A DNA stretch of 64,000 nt from Erythroxylum novogranatense. Its lineage: Eukaryota > Streptophyta > Magnoliopsida > Malpighiales > Erythroxylaceae. The notes beneath the pieces are model-generated. The model had not been told where the DNA came from. It did no database searches and saw only the letters and a program-made list of their open reading frames with translations. The number at the start of each line of letters is the position of its first letter. Position 1 is the first letter of the stretch. This document shows positions 47,749 through 60,889 of the stretch, in pieces. Location of the stretch: NCBI GenBank assembly GCA_029891385.1, contig CM057235.1:17235620-17299619 (forward strand), written 5' to 3'. Made by a program: the position numbers and the translations under genes.

Positions 47749-49837
47749 TGTTGGAGTTATGTAAATATAGTGCCCTAGAAAGCAAGTGTATTTACATGTA
47801 ACTTTATCTTCTTGATTCTGATTTTGTAATGAAAATATTTATTATTAATAAAACAAAAGAGTTTTGTTTTATCTGTATGAGCATTATATATCTGGTCATA
47901 AGGTACCAAGATTCATTTGTAAGTAATATACATATACATAGAGATGTATGGGAAACATGTATATTATTAGAATCAATTAATTGATTCACAGTTGAATAAT
48001 CAAGTTGGTCGTTTGATTATGGTTTGAGGCGTAGTGTTGCGATTTATCTCCATATAAGTAAAGGAGTTTACTTAAATGATGAGTTTCATATCATGATAGT
48101 AGTAGACTATCGATAATGGCACTATTAAATGAATCGGAATCAAGTATGTTTTCAAGAATAAAGTGGGCGTTACTTTAATCTTAAAACATACAACTTAAGC
48201 ATTCGCTTATTATGAACCACAATCTTGATGAGTGGTGAACTCATATGTGTTTCATTATAATTCTTGATATGATCGGAATGGATTTTTACAGGTATTAATC
48301 CGATTCTGCATGTTGGAATTATTAATTGAAACATGTATTAGGGAACATTCACTCAAATAAAGAGTTTATAGTGTTATCATCTCTTGTAGATGTTTTAAGG
48401 AGATTTGGTGATTAAACTGGCACCAGTAGTTTGATGGACTAGCTACCCATCAAGTCTTAACACTAAGATGAGATCTTATGTGTTAATCACCATATAAAGT
48501 AAAATGAGAGATCTAGAAGGAAAAACCAATATAAGGGCAAAACGGTAATTTTACCCTTTGTTGTGCGGATGGCTATAATAAGGTTCTAAATAGGGTTTGC
48601 AATTGGACATATTCTCATAATATTTAATAATTCAAGAGTTCAACTAATTGTCTTTAGTGGAATGACATTTAGTCAATAAGCTATAATTAATTCCAATGAG
48701 ATTGAATTATTTCTAGGCTTATTAGAGCTTGAATTATCAAAGTCCAATAAGATTCCCCACTTGGCTTTAAGGAAGGTTATCAAGCTAAGTAAGAAGTAGT
48801 TTGGAGGCTTTAGAAGTCCATAATTGAATGATGGGCTTATAATAATTAATGGTTAATTGGAAGCCCATATGTTCATTTAGAAATGGGCTTGTTTTGGTTT
48901 AATGTAATTGATTAGATTAATTATATTAAAACAATTTTTTTTAAATGGAGAAGAAGCAATTTTGAAATTGTGTTAGGTTAGATGTGTAACCACACATTTG
49001 ACATTAAAATACTAAATAAAGATGGTCTTTATTATGGTTCATCATTATTAAATGGAGTTATGAACTTACCATTAAATGGTTTAATGGTTGGCTTTTAATG
49101 TCGGCATGTAACCTATTTGCATTCATTAGATTAAAGATGAAAAATGTGCATTAGATGGACCATCTTCCTTCTTTCTTCTTGCCAAAATCGAAATGGGTAT
49201 TCAATTATAGGTTATGGTCTTTTCAAATAGCCATTTTAAAGATAAATGAAGTAAGTCTCATTTATTGGCTATTTGATGAGTGATTAATGTAAGTGATGCA
49301 TTGGATGCCTCTCACTCTTTCCATTTATGCATATTTCGAAATTGAGAGGTAAGAAAGGGTTCTTGCATGTTTTTAGACATTCTCTCTTTTCATGCAAGAG
49401 AGAACCGAAATTCCTAAGTGAAAGAATTGAAAGAGTTTCATTTTGGTTCTTCTTCTTCTAAGAAAATCTCCTCCAAATATTTCTTCTCCTTTCCCACCAA
49501 AGGATTTTGTTAACCTAGTTGTCCTTGAAGAACAAGTGGTAAATCTAATTGGTAGAGGATACTACTACAAGGAAGAAGATAGATTGCTAAAGGAAAAGAC
49601 TCAAAGGCAAAGGATTTGGATCTGAAGGAGAGGATAGCGCAATGAGGATTTAAAGTGTGGCGAAGGAGTCGGTAATTCCTTTTATCTTGTTCTTGGTTTT
49701 ATTATCCTTATACCATATCATGTATGGATTAGCATATTGATTTGGATATATTGCTTCCGCTGCAAGATGATTTCTTAAAAAGTTTTGAAATCTATCGTTT
49801 CTCCAAACTAAGCATGCTTTTTTTTTCCGATCCAACA
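47749..49837 (+). repeat. 5' LTR of the copia element
   Basis: TGTTGGAGTTATGTAAATAT to CCGATCCAACA. A frame near 49443 (LLLLRKSPPNISSPFPPKDF) is shared with the solo copy but not extended in all copies; it is not treated as a gene. Confidence 0.95.
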
Positions 49838-49839
49838 AT

Positions 49840-49852
49840 TGGTATCAGAGCC
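49840..49852 (+). other. Primer-binding site (tRNA-iMet) of the copia element
   Basis: TGGTATCAGAGCC, two bases after the LTR end, is a perfect match to the usual plant retroelement site for initiator methionine tRNA. Confidence 0.95.
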
Positions 49853-51360
49853 AGTTTTTCATGCATGATTTCGGTTCCTATATGGTGGATGCATGGGTTG
49901 GCAATCTTTTATTTATACTGCATATTTTTATGTGATAGAAATATATATGGTGTATGTTGCTCTTTTGGTTGTCCATAGAAGTTAAATTTTATCTTGTAAG
50001 ATTTCTTCATTTGGTTTGTAACAAAGAGGGTGGTCTATCATCACCATGTTTCCTCCTTGGTTTCTTTTTCTATTTTATTTGATTTTGTAATGTACAAATT
50101 GATGTAATGATGAAGAAGGAGCAGCCATGGATTGAAGAAATGGAAAGGTAAAATTTTGGTGTATCCTTTTGTGTTTTGGCATAAGTTTTGTGAAAACTAA
50201 GTTGCTGGAATTTTGTTTCAATGAATCATATTTCAGTTATGATTGGAAAACAAGTGCTGGTTTTTGTTTCAAAGAATCCAATTTCGGTTTTGCTAAAATA
50301 CTAAGTGCTGTGTTTAATTTTCATGAAATGAGTTTCGGTTTTAATAAAACAAGTGCTGGAATTTTTGTCAAAACAAAGATTTGGTTTTCTAAAATCTAGT
50401 GCTGGAATTTTATTTTCAAAATGACAAAATTCTAATTTCATAAATGCCATTACATTTTGTTTACCGAATGGGCGGATCATGTTAGCGAAGAGTTCGAAGC
50501 GGAAGATCCAAGATGAAGAAGCATATTTTGGGCCTAAAAGGCTTGTAATTATTTTATGTTTCTAGGATGGACAATCAAAAGTGGCTTTATTAGTTCATGT
50601 GATGAATGGAGAAATGAATGCTTGTAATATGTGATTGCATGTCATTTAGAAAATTGCCAACCCTAGGCCTTGCCATGCATTCATTATGTATGAGATATAT
50701 AATGAAACAATATAGGATGGATAATAAATTGCATCTAGACAAGATGGTATTTAAAACTTAAAGCCCAAAAAGATTGAGTGGGAGAGGATGCTCCTGTGAG
50801 AGTCCACGGTCTCCAAATGATGGCCCGTTTGCATGTGGTGAAGTGTTACTCCCCATCGGAGGGCAAGGATCCTAGATCTTGCATGGTTTGGGTCTCCTTA
50901 AGGATAAGTCCACTTAATGATAGCAAATATGACCTCCCACCGAGGCATGATTTGTAGGTATCTTTAGTGAATGAATCAAATGGTTATACACTCAACATTT
51001 TTTATCAATAAACTGCCCACCGTAGCTCTGTTGGTAAAAGTATGGATCAAATTAAGACGCTTCTTTAAAAATTGAGCATGAGATGCTTGGTAGTTTTTTG
51101 AGTGGGAGGTCCAGCTTTTCTTTTAATAGATAAGATGGCCCACCGTCACTTAGTCTGTTATAGATAAGAAAATAACCGTCAGATATAATGTTTTAATTTT
51201 TAAGTTTTGTTAAATCTATCATCATGCATACATGCATCATGATTTTATACAAAGTTCCATAAATTGTTGACTAGTATGCTCATGTTTTAATAATTTATAT
51301 TTTCAGACATAATCAACCACAAAATGAATCCACTCACCCCGCTTCTTGACTAATAACAAA
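49853..51360 (+). other. Long untranslated leader of the copia element
   Basis: About 1.5 kb between the PBS and the first gag-like text. It contains repeated words of the type AAGTGCTGG.TTTT with TTTCGGTTTT (50190-50410), apparently a degenerate tandem array. No coding domain. Confidence 0.6.
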
Positions 51361-52110
51361 TTGGAAAATGGAGACAAGTTTAATGAATGGAGCGTAACCT
51401 TGACATTGTTCTTCAATATGAGCGTATTTCATGGGTGTTAATCGAAAATGAGCCTACACCTCTAAGTGGAGATGCAACTCTGAGCAAGTCCAACAACATG
51501 AGCGTTGGCGAGAATGCTAACAAGATTACTAAGTGTTATATTAAAGCTCATCGTGACGATGTTGCAAAAGCAAATTGCTTGTATGAAAGCTGCTAGTGCA
51601 ATGGTCCATCACCTACATGAGATGTTTGGTGTGAGGACTAGGTCTGCAAGAGTGAAAGCTATCCAAACCTTTCATAATCTCGATAAAACACAGTGAGCCG
51701 GTGCGGGATTACATGATGAAGGTAATCTCTGCGGTCACCGAGGCTTGATGCTTAGGCGGATATGGATGCGGACACGCAGATGATTATGATCATCAATAGC
51801 TTAAACTCTTCTTTTCAGCAGTTTAAGTTGGACTATGAGCTCAACAACAAGGATTACACCTTGAGTGAGTTGATGAATACCCTCCGAGCACGGAGGAAAT
51901 ATTGAATATTATGGCTCATGGGCTGAAGCTAATGTAGCTTCTTCTTCTAAGCCAAGGGTAAGGCAAGGAAAGAAGAAGGGTCCAATGAAAAGAAGGCCCA
52001 AATAGGGTCAAGGCCAAACCCATGAAAAAGAAGGCCAAAGAGAACATCAAAGGAAAGTGTTTCCTTTGTGATGAGATGGGCCACTGGAAAAGAAACCGTC
52101 CGATCTACCT
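51361..52110 (+). pseudogene. Copia gag with zinc knuckle, broken
   Basis: Around 51387 the frame MERNLDIVLQYERISWVLIE matches the copia gag N-terminal WKRNLDIVL motif. ASAMVHHLHEMFGVRTRSAR (about 51598) follows. Near 52045-52100 the text CFLCDEMGHWKRNR is a CCHC knuckle in which the last cysteine reads arginine. Multiple frameshifts separate the blocks. Gag would form the particle and bind RNA. Confidence 0.8.
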
Positions 52111-52164
52111 AGAGTCCCTCAAAAGCAAACAAGGGTTCCAATGAAGGAAAAGTCTTCCTAAAGG

Positions 52165-52440
52165 CCGGTTTCAAGTTGAGATAGCAGATGGTTCCTATGT
52201 TTCAGCAGAATCGGTGGGAGTAGTTATCTTGGACTTTCCTAGTGGTCATAGGTTATATTTGGAAGATGTTTATTACATGCCAATGATTGTAAGGAACATG
52301 ATTTACATTTTGTCTAATAAAATCGGCTATTCCTTATATTTTGAAAAGGTTGTTTCAATATATGAGAATAAGGATTTTATTTGTGAAGCGATAATTAAAC
52401 GAGGATTGTTTTTATAGAACCTATGAAAGGCTCACTAAAC
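52165..52440 (+). pseudogene. Copia protease region, broken
   Basis: The frame from 52170 reads VEIADGSYVSAESVGVVILD, then LEDVYYMPMIVRNMIYILSN and GYSLYFEKVVSIY. This is the conserved segment following the protease active site in copia polyproteins (V.V..GS...A...G, L..VLYVP....NLIS). The catalytic D-S/T-G is not readable. It joins the integrase zinc-binding region downstream. Confidence 0.75.
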
Positions 52441-52479
52441 ACCACGAAATTGATAAAACCAAGACAATCCAATATCTCT

Positions 52480-53220
52480 AGCATTAATTCAAAGTATCTG
52501 TGGCATCTAAGGATGGGTCATATCAATCGAAAAAGACTTGACAAAGCTAGTAAAGGATGGGATCCTTATGGGCTTGGATAGTGATCCATTACCCACTGTG
52601 AATCTTGTATTGAAGGAAAAATGACAAAAGCCTCATTTCTTTCTAAAGGAAGCAGATTTGAATCCACATTGGACATGGTACATCTTGATGTGTGTGGGCC
52701 CATGAATGTACAAGGTAGAGGAGGTTATGAATATTTCATAACTTTTATAGATGATTACTCAAGACATGGCTATTTGTATTTGATGCATAAAAGAGTGAAT
52801 CTTTGAAAAGTTCAAAGAATTCAAAGTCAAGTGAGAAGCAACTTGGCAAGCCATTAAAACGACTTCGATCGGATCGAGGTGGTAAGTATTTATCTGGAGA
52901 GTTCCAGAATATTTAATTGACAATGGAATTGTTTCCAATTTGTCGACTCCTCGTACACCTCAATGAATGGTGTAGCGAGAGAGAGAAATAGAACTCTATT
53001 GGAAATGGTAAGATCAATGATGTCCTATGCTAGCCTTCCGAGAATCATTATGGGATATGCCATACAAACGAAACATATCTTCTTAACTTTGCTCCATCCA
53101 AATCGGTGCCTAAAACACCTAGGGAGTTGTGGATGGCCGAGTGCCTTCATTGAGGCACTTGAGGACTTCAGGGCTGTCAGCCCATGTTCTAAAGCCCAAT
53201 CCATAAAAATGGAACCAAGG
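52480..53220 (+). pseudogene. Copia integrase, broken
   Basis: YLWHLRMGHINRKRLDKASK provides the zinc-binding histidines and HCESCIEGKMTKASF the cysteines. In the core, LDMVHLDVCGPMNVQGRGGY carries the first aspartate, followed by YFITFIDDYSRHGYLYLMHK. Then NGVARERNRTLLEMVRSMMS carries the catalytic glutamate region. The middle aspartate block (about 52860-52885) is frameshifted. Integrase would insert the cDNA; this copy is inactive. Confidence 0.9.
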
Positions 53221-53439
53221 TCAAGTATGTTTGTTTGTAGGATATCCTACGAACTCGAGGGTACTATTTTTACAGTCCTCATGATAGGAAGGTATTTGTG
53301 TCGACAAATGCAAACTTCTTAGAGGAAGAGTTTGTGAGAAATCACAAAGGAAGAAGTGAAGTAGTACTAAAGGAGTTAGCAATTTCATCCAAACCAAGAG
53401 TTGTTTTGGATATGACGAATAAGATGTCGAAATGGATTG

Positions 53440-54600
53440 AAGAGTTGAATCGGAAGTGCAACTGAACATCAAGATGTGCCTAGACGTAGTGGGAGGGTTG
53501 TGAGACAACCAGATAGGTATCTGGGTTTAGGAGAAGGCTTAATTGCCATCTCGGACCAAGAAGAAACAGATCCGTTACGTATACACAAAGCTATTAATGA
53601 TGTTGATGCGGGAAAATGGCTCAAGGCAATAGAATCGGAAATAGATTCTATGTATACTAATGAAATCAGGGTCCTTGTAGATCTACCACCGTGTCTAAAA
53701 CCATAGGGTGTAAATGGATCTACAAAGGAAAAGGGATCGGATGGAAAGGTAGAGACCTTTAAAGCTAGATTGGTAGCTAAAGGCTATACTCAAAAGGAGG
53801 GTATAGACTACGAGGAGACTTTTCTCCGGTTGCCATGCTTAAGTCCATCAGATTCTTTTGGCCATTGCAGCCTATTTCGATTATGAAATATGGAAAATGG
53901 ATGTCAAGATCGCATTTCGAATGGAGATCTTGAGGAGACCATTATATGGCCCAACCGTAAGGATTCATTGAGCTAGGTAATGAGCATAAGGTTTGCAAGT
54001 TGCAAAGGTCCATTTATGGACTTAAGCAAGCATCTAGGTCTTGGAACATTAGGTTTGATAAGGCTATCAAAACCTATGGGTTCATACAAAACCTAGATGA
54101 GCCTTGTGTTTACAAAAGAATACAAGAAGGTAAGGTTACTTTCCTAATCACGTATGTTGATGACATTACGCTAATTGGGAATGATGTGGGAATGTTATCT
54201 GCGGTTAAGGATGGCTGAATGAGCAGTTTTCAATGAAGGATTTGGGAGAGGCTACCTATGTTCTAGGGATCAAACTTATAAGGGATCGTAAGAACAAGAA
54301 GATAGTTTTGTCTCAACTAACTTACATTGAGAATATGCTCAATAAGTTCACCATGCAAGATTCCAAGAGGGTTTCACTCCTACTAGACATGGAATCAAAC
54401 TTTCAAAGGAACAAACACCTAAAACCCAAGAGGAGGTTGAGCGCGTCGTAACATTCCATATGCTTGGCAGTTGGTAGTTTGATGTATGCAATCTTGTGCA
54501 CTAGACCGGATATACATTACGCGATGGGGTAGTAGCGATTTCAAATCAATCCAGAATGGAACATTGGATTGCGGTTAAGTGTATACTTAAGTATCTTCGT
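53440..54600 (+). pseudogene. Copia reverse transcriptase, broken
   Basis: Blocks: RRSGRVVRQPDRYLGLGEGL (53479), then KWLKAIESEIDSMYTNE. In other frames come [13 protein letters not shown] and [24 protein letters not shown] text (53710-53820) and a degenerate MDVK-type motif A. Then QRSIYGLKQASRSWNIRFDK (54003), the catalytic TYVDDITLIGNDVGML (54150-54200), and MKDLGEATYVLGIKLIRDRK (54233). At least four frameshifts or stops occur. The family and order are clear. Confidence 0.9.
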
Positions 54601-54618
54601 GGACGAAGAACTTAATGC

Positions 54619-55128
54619 TTGTTTACTCTGGAAGTAATCTTATTCCGACGGGATATCTGGATTCGATTTCCAATCGATGTTGATTCAAGGAAATCAACTT
54701 CTGGTTCTATATTTACTTTAGGAGGTGGAGCCATAGTTTGGAGGAGTGTCAAGCAATCTTGTATTGCTGATTCGACTATGGAGGCTGAGTATGTTGCTGC
54801 TTGTGAAGCAGCAAAGGAAGCAGTCTGGCTCCGGAAGTTCCTAAATGATTTGGAGGTAGTTCCAGAGGTAGAAAAAGCCATTACACTTTATTGTGATAAT
54901 AGTGGGGCAGTGGCTAATTCTAAAGAACCTCGGAACCACAAAGCTGCCAAACACATTGAGCGAAAGTATCATCTCATAAGGGAGATAATACAATGTGGAG
55001 AAGTGGATGTGGTAAAGATTCCTACAGAGCAAAACCTTGCTGATCCGTTCACAAAGACATTGACTCAAAAGATCTTTGAGGGTCACCTAGAAGGGATGGG
55101 AATGAAGGATATGTCAAACTTGCTTTAG
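54619..55128 (+). pseudogene. Copia RNase H (best preserved block)
   Basis: After a short garbled start, the frame reads DSRKSTSGSIFTLGGGAIVW, CIADSTMEAEYVAACEAAKE, LYCDNSGAVANSKEPRNHKA and HIERKYHLIREIIQCGEVDV. It ends LADPFTKTLTQKIFEG...MSNLL* at 55128. These are the standard copia RNase H motifs, including the DNSGA aspartate and the EAEY glutamate. The N-terminal TDADF-type aspartate block is damaged. The stop lies in the segment adjoining the PPT, as in related elements. Confidence 0.93.
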
Positions 55129-55142
55129 GGCAAGTGGGAGAT
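55129..55142 (+). other. Polypurine tract of the copia element
   Basis: GGGCAAGTGGGAGA directly before the 3' LTR (two bases, TT, separate them) is the conserved plus-strand primer region of this copia group. Confidence 0.8.
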
Positions 55143-57246
55143 TGTTGGAGTTATGTAAATATAGTGCCCTAGAAAGCAAGTGTATTTACATGTAACTTTA
55201 TCTTCTTGATTCTGATTTTGTAATGAAAATATTTATTATTAATGAAACAAAAGAGTTTGGTTTAATCTGTATGAGCATTATATATCTGGTCATAAGGTAC
55301 CAAGATTCATTTGTAAGTAATATACATATACATAGAGATGTATGGGAAACATGTATATTATTAGAATCTGAATTAATTGATTCACAGTTGAATAATCAAG
55401 TTGGTCGTTTGATTATGGTTTAGGCGTAGTGTTGCGATTTATCTCCATATAAGTAAAGGAGTTTACTTAAAGGGAATGATGAGTTTCATATCATGATAGT
55501 AGTAGACTATCGATAATGGCACTATTAAATGAATCGGAATCAAGCATGTTTTCAAGAATAAAGTGGGTCATTACTTTAATCTTAAAATATACAACTTAAG
55601 CATTAAGCTTATTATGAACCACAATCTTGATGAGTGGTGAACTCATATGTGTTTCATTATAATTCTTGATATGATCGGAATGGATTTTTACAGGTATTAA
55701 TCCGATTATGCGCATGTTGGAATTATTAATTGAAACATGTATCGTGAACATTCACTCAAATAAAGAGTTTATAGTGTTATCATCTCTTCTAGATGTTTTA
55801 AGGAGATTTGGTGATTAAGCTGGCGCCAGATGTTTGATGGACTAGCTACCCATCAAGTATTAACACTAAGATGAGATCTTATGTGTTAATCACCATATAA
55901 AGTAAAATGAGAGATCTAGAAGGAAAAACCAACATAAGGGCAAAACGGTAATTTTACCCTTTGTTGTGCGGATGGCTATAATAAGGTTCTAAATAGGGTT
56001 TCCAATTGGACATATTCTCATAATATTTAATAATTCAAGAGTTCAACTAATTGTCTTTAGTGGAATGACATTTAGTTAATAAGCTACAATTAATTCCAAT
56101 GAGATTGAATTATTTCTGGGCTTATTGGAGCTTGAATTATCAAAGTTCAATAAGATTCCCCACTTGGCTTTAAGGAAGGTTATCAAGCTAAGTAAGAAGT
56201 AGTTTGGAGGCTTTAGAATTCCATAATTGAATGATGGGCTTATACTAATTAATGGTTAATTGGAAGCCCATATGTTCATTTAGAAATGGGCTTGTTTTGG
56301 TTTAATGTAATTGATTAGATTAATTATATTAAAACAATTTTTTTAAATGGAGAAGAAGCAATTTCGAAATTGTGTTAGGTTAGATGTGTAACCACACATT
56401 TGACATTAAAATACTAAATAAAGATGGTCTTTATTATGGTTCATCATTATTAAATGGAGTTATGAACTTACCATTAAATGGTTTAATGGTTGGATTTTAA
56501 TGTTGGCATGTAACCTATTTGCATTCATTAGATTAAAGATGAAAGATGTGCATTAGATGGACCATCTTCCTTCTTTCTTCTTGCCAAAACCGAAATGGGT
56601 ATTGAATTATAGGTTATGGTCTTTTCAAATAGCCATTTGAAAGATAAATGAAGTAAGCCTCATTTATTGGCTATTTGATGAGTGATTAATGTAAAAAGTG
56701 ATGCATTGGATGCCTCTCACTCTTTCCATTTATGCATATTTCGAAATTGAGAGGTAAGAAAGGGTTCTTGCATGTTTTTTAGACATTCTCTCTTTTCATG
56801 CAAGAGAGAACCGAAATTCCTAAGTGAAAGAATTGAAAGAGTTTCAATTTTTGGTTCTTCTTCTTCTAAGAAAATCTCCTCCAAATATTTCTTCTCCTTT
56901 CCCACCAAAGGATTTTGTTAACCTAGTTGTCCTTGAAGAACAAGTGGTAAATCTAATTGGTTGAGGATACTACTACAAGGAAGAAGATAGATTGCTAAAG
57001 GAAAAGACTCAAAGGCAAAGGATTTGGATCTGAAGGAGAGGATAGCGCAGTTGAGGATTTAAAGGCATGGCGAAGAGTCGGTAATTCCTTTTATCTTGTT
57101 CTTAGTTTTATTATCCTTATACCATATCATGTATGGATTAGCATATTGATTTGGATATATTGCTTCCGCTGCAAGATGATTTCTTAAAAAGTTTTGAAAT
57201 CTATCGTTTCTCCAAACTAAGCATGCTTTCTTTTTCCGATCCAACA
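55143..57246 (+). repeat. 3' LTR of the copia element
   Basis: Matches 47749-49837 throughout, with scattered substitutions and small indels. Confidence 0.95.
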
Positions 57247-57251
57247 GAAAC
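57247..57251. repeat. Right TSD (GAAAC) of the copia element
   Basis: Matches 47744-47748; CACTA sequence resumes here. Confidence 0.95.
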
Positions 57252-57900
57252 CATCTGCATGAATTTTTGTTTGAGGAGGTGGCTGAGAAAGTGAGTTGAG
57301 ATCTGATTAGCTATTGAATCTGAATCATGGTAAAAGAAGAAATCATTTTTATCTTTTGTAAGAGTGTCTGCAATTTGAGATCTAAGCTTTTGAACACAAC
57401 CAATAGGATTAATATGTTGTCACCATAATGGAACAAGAGAATATTGGTTGCTCACATTATCAGTTCTATACCAAAGCATGTAAACATTTCCAGCTTGTTA
57501 TTTGAGATATATAAGAGACACTTATCAGTTAGAAGACTAATCCCAAATATGAAGAGAATATGTTTAACAAAAATCTGGGTTAAGATTGAAAAAAATGGAG
57601 AAAAGGGGAGTCAAGTTCCCAATTATGAATCTTGGACATGATAGGGAACTCAAGAAGATAGAAAGACCCTTAACCTTTCAATGAACACTAAATCTTGCAA
57701 GTAAGAGACGGCTACTGGGAATCTTTTCAAAACAGATTGCCATGATAAATTGTTAGGGTTAAACTTGATGGAACAACTAAAAGAACTTAAATTCAAGTAG
57801 GTTCTAAACAATGAAGAGGACATGTTCTTCATGTCTAACTTTGCAACTAATCTAAAAAAATTATAGAAATAGGTCCTTAACATATTAAAAACAGCCCACT
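57252..57900. other. CACTA internal DNA with inverted repeat 57405-57478
   Basis: The minus-strand reading from about 57478 gives a 70-residue open stretch (TDNVSNQYSLVPLW, QKLRSQIADTLTKDKNDFFF) that I do not recognise. Its first part repeats 41208-41275. It may be part of a captured gene. Confidence 0.4.
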
Positions 57901-59830
57901 GTTTTTACAAAAATATAAACCTAAGATAAATTTGGAGAAGTTAAAGATGACACAAGCCATTTGATTTAACTTTCGAAATATGTTATGAAAATATTGGTCC
58001 GTTGTAGGCTTGAGACACTTAACTAACTATCTTAGTAAACTAATTTGTCTAAATGAAGCCACTACAAAAATGAGAAGAATTGGATATATAAGATTTGTAT
58101 TACAGTCAATCTACCAGATTCTATTATATTGCTAAAACTAGATGAAGAGGGCAACTTAGAAGAAGTTAGGGTGTTTATTAACTATCAATAGAAATTAACC
58201 CTCAACTAATAACATAAAGTGTGGAAATCTAAAAGTAGGAAATTTTTGAGGTAACACTATGAAATTACAGAGATAAAGTCAATATGTATCATTAGTGATA
58301 CCACGAGTGCCTGAGCAAAACAAATCAATATCAACAAAGAAATCATTGTTTCACTAGAACAAAATAAGAAAGCTCTAAATATTGATTCCCCATAATTAGA
58401 AAAAAATAACTAACGTGACCTTAGCACTAGACTTAAAAATCTAACCTAGTAAGAGATGTTATGAGTAGTATTCCTCATTTTTTGAGTACACAGAGTACAA
58501 ATGTTTCTATATCAAAAAAATAGAACTAATGAAGAAAAAGGAGGAATGAAGTCAATTCTCATTTTGAAGAAAGACCAAGTCACTAAGAAGATTAAAAATA
58601 AAGACCAAGTCCTTATTGGATAAGATTTATTTAAAAACTACAATAGGAAGTCCTCTAATAAAAGTTGAATAATGAAAAACAACTTTAATAAGGCATTTGA
58701 CTTAATGAGCTAGAATTTCCTTTTTGACAATTTTAAAGCTTTTACTTTTCCTCCAACTTTTAAGAATTGGATAGATCAATGTGTAAAAACCATATCCTTC
58801 AATATCTTAGTTAATAGTGAACTTATATAAGTCATCAAGGGAGCTATAAGTTTGAGATAAGGTGGATATCCTTCACCCTACATGTTATCCATTCTAAATT
58901 ATCTCTATGTATATTAGTTCGTACTTCTAATGCCTTCCAAAAACTTGGTTAAAGAAGTAGACAAAAGACCTTAAAAAACTTTCTTTAGGAAGGAGTAGTA
59001 ACCAATGTAACTCATGCCAAAGTCAAATAGATTAATATATGCAAATTAAAAAGGAAAGGGGGTTTGAAATCACTCCTATCAAAGCTTTCAACGATATGCT
59101 CTTATAAAAGAGGGTTTGGAGAATTTTCATTGACAAACAATCTCTCTACGTATGACGGAAGCAAACACACTTCCTGATAGGTTTAGGTTTTTGGAAAATC
59201 AAGCATAGTACATCTAATTCATGGACTTTAAACTAAATACTAATGAGGGAAAACTCAGCATCAAAATGAAGAGTATCATTGGGAATGGTCTTAACACTTG
59301 GTTTCAGTACGAAAATTAGAGCCCATTGGTTCCTCTTCACTTAGTTCCAGATATAAGAAGACTAAGGCTTTTAATGCCTAACTAAGCAAGAATGAAGGAG
59401 ATCTTAATACAGGATCAATGGAATTTCCATACTAGAGGACCCCTTTATTGTTGGCTACTCTACCCCCTATAATCCCAACCTAAAGAAATTGATACCATCA
59501 TTTGGTTAAAGCATAATTCCATGAAAATCTCTAACAAATTATGTCTGCAGATGTTTAAACAATATGTAATCTAAGTGTTCTTACATAAACGAGTTTTATT
59601 CAAATCAAAATTTCCTAAAATATCCTTTATTGTTTTCTTATAGCCATTAAGAAAAGGTGAAGAACAATGGACAAAATCAAGGCTTATGAAAACAATCTCA
59701 ATTGTAAACTTTGTAATCAAGACACTAAAATCATCAATCACTTATTTTCAGATGTTCCTTCTCCTTAATTATTTGCTATGAAATCCTAGCATGATGCATC
59801 ATCTAAAATAACAACACCAACAACATTAAC
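57900..59830 (+). mobile_element. L1-type LINE relic (RT and zf-RVT) inside CACTA
   Basis: Plus-strand fragments follow L1 order. NKAFDLMS at about 58690 (motif A region) is followed by DNFKAFTFPPTFKNWIDQCV and GGYPSPYM. RKGGLKSLLSKLS text lies at about 59055 and IGNGLNTWFQYEN at 59280. CKLCNQDTKIINHLFSD near 59710-59760 corresponds to the zf-RVT tail of plant L1 elements. Stops are frequent. No poly(A) tail or TSD could be fixed, so both limits are approximate. It lies in the long 5' part of the CACTA element. Confidence 0.7.
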
Positions 59831-60880
59831 AAATAGTAAAAATTTTGTTGTACCATAATGGATCATCTACTATATAGAAACAAAATGATTGAGAATTATA
59901 GAGTGATCAAGCAAGCTAATGTTCTCTAATAACAATGATTTTAATATCTTTAAAATAGCACTATGATATTGTATATATGCCATATAGAGAGAAAGAATGC
60001 TAGATTTTTTCAAAATCAGACTCAAGACTGCCACATGCAGACTTACAATACCTTAAACCTCATCAACAAATTCTCTATTTAATGGCATCAACCTTAGCAC
60101 TAACATAAATCTAGTTATAAGATATAGACTACCAATTAGCTAAATACTGACAACAACCACATATAAGCAATGTATGATCATTATAATATCATAGGATAAC
60201 AAATACAACATTGGAATCTATTGTAGTTAGGCACTGACACAAAAGAGTAGCAGGATTTAAAGTAAACTCTACAACTATATGTCTTATGAAAAACAATCCT
60301 TCAACAACAAACTCTACAACTAAGAGAAATAGGGGCTGTGAAAGAACTAATCAAATATGTAAGATAGATTAAATCCAATATACAAGACAAGGATAAACAG
60401 TCATATTTGACTAAGAGTTAGTGCTATCATCCCCTTCAACTTAACAGAGTATTGCGAAGGTGAATTTCCTCCTAAATAAATGAAAGGAAGATGAACATAA
60501 GGCTGGGAAGAAGATACTATCACACAATGCAAACCCAAATGCATTGTGTTACAGATAATCAAAATAAACGATTGAGCAACGTAACCTTAAACCCAGATTA
60601 AATCGTCAACTTCAATCGACTCACATTAATCGTAAGCAAAGTAGTTTGATGACTTACCTCAACCAGTATGCACTCCGACTGTAAATGATAGAAGGTCAAA
60701 AACTGGTGACGCAAACTCCACAGATTCCAAGCACGATAGAGGATGAGAGAGGGAAGGCGACAGATTCCACATATTCCAAGCCCTGGCCGGAGACTGAAGC
60801 TCTATCCTCTCTAATTTTCATTTACACAGAAGATGAGACGATGTCGTTATGGGGGGCGGCAACACGATGCCATCTCATCT
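59831..60880. other. CACTA 5' region, no gene recognised
   Basis: Mostly AT-rich. From 60690 it becomes GC-richer toward the CACTA end, giving a 100-codon plus-strand frame (60685-60987) with no recognisable domain, opposite to the element's genes; I leave it uncalled. This stretch should contain the promoter of the CACTA genes, but no TATA box is assigned. Confidence 0.4.
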
Positions 60881-60889
60881 GGTGGGATA

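Larger units (their letters stand above)
47749..57246 (+). mobile_element. Full-length Ty1/copia retrotransposon, 9.5 kb, decayed
   Basis: LTRs of 2.1 kb (47749-49837 and 55143-57246), GAAAC TSDs, a tRNA-iMet primer site and a polypurine tract bracket gag, protease, integrase, RT and RNase H relics in copia order on the plus strand. Almost every domain is frameshifted except the RNase H tail. The LTRs differ by substitutions and small indels, for example an 8-base AGGGAATG present at about 55469 and absent at 48077. It inserted in the 5' part of the CACTA element. A solo LTR of the same family is at 14108-16204. I do not assign a lineage. Confidence 0.97.
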
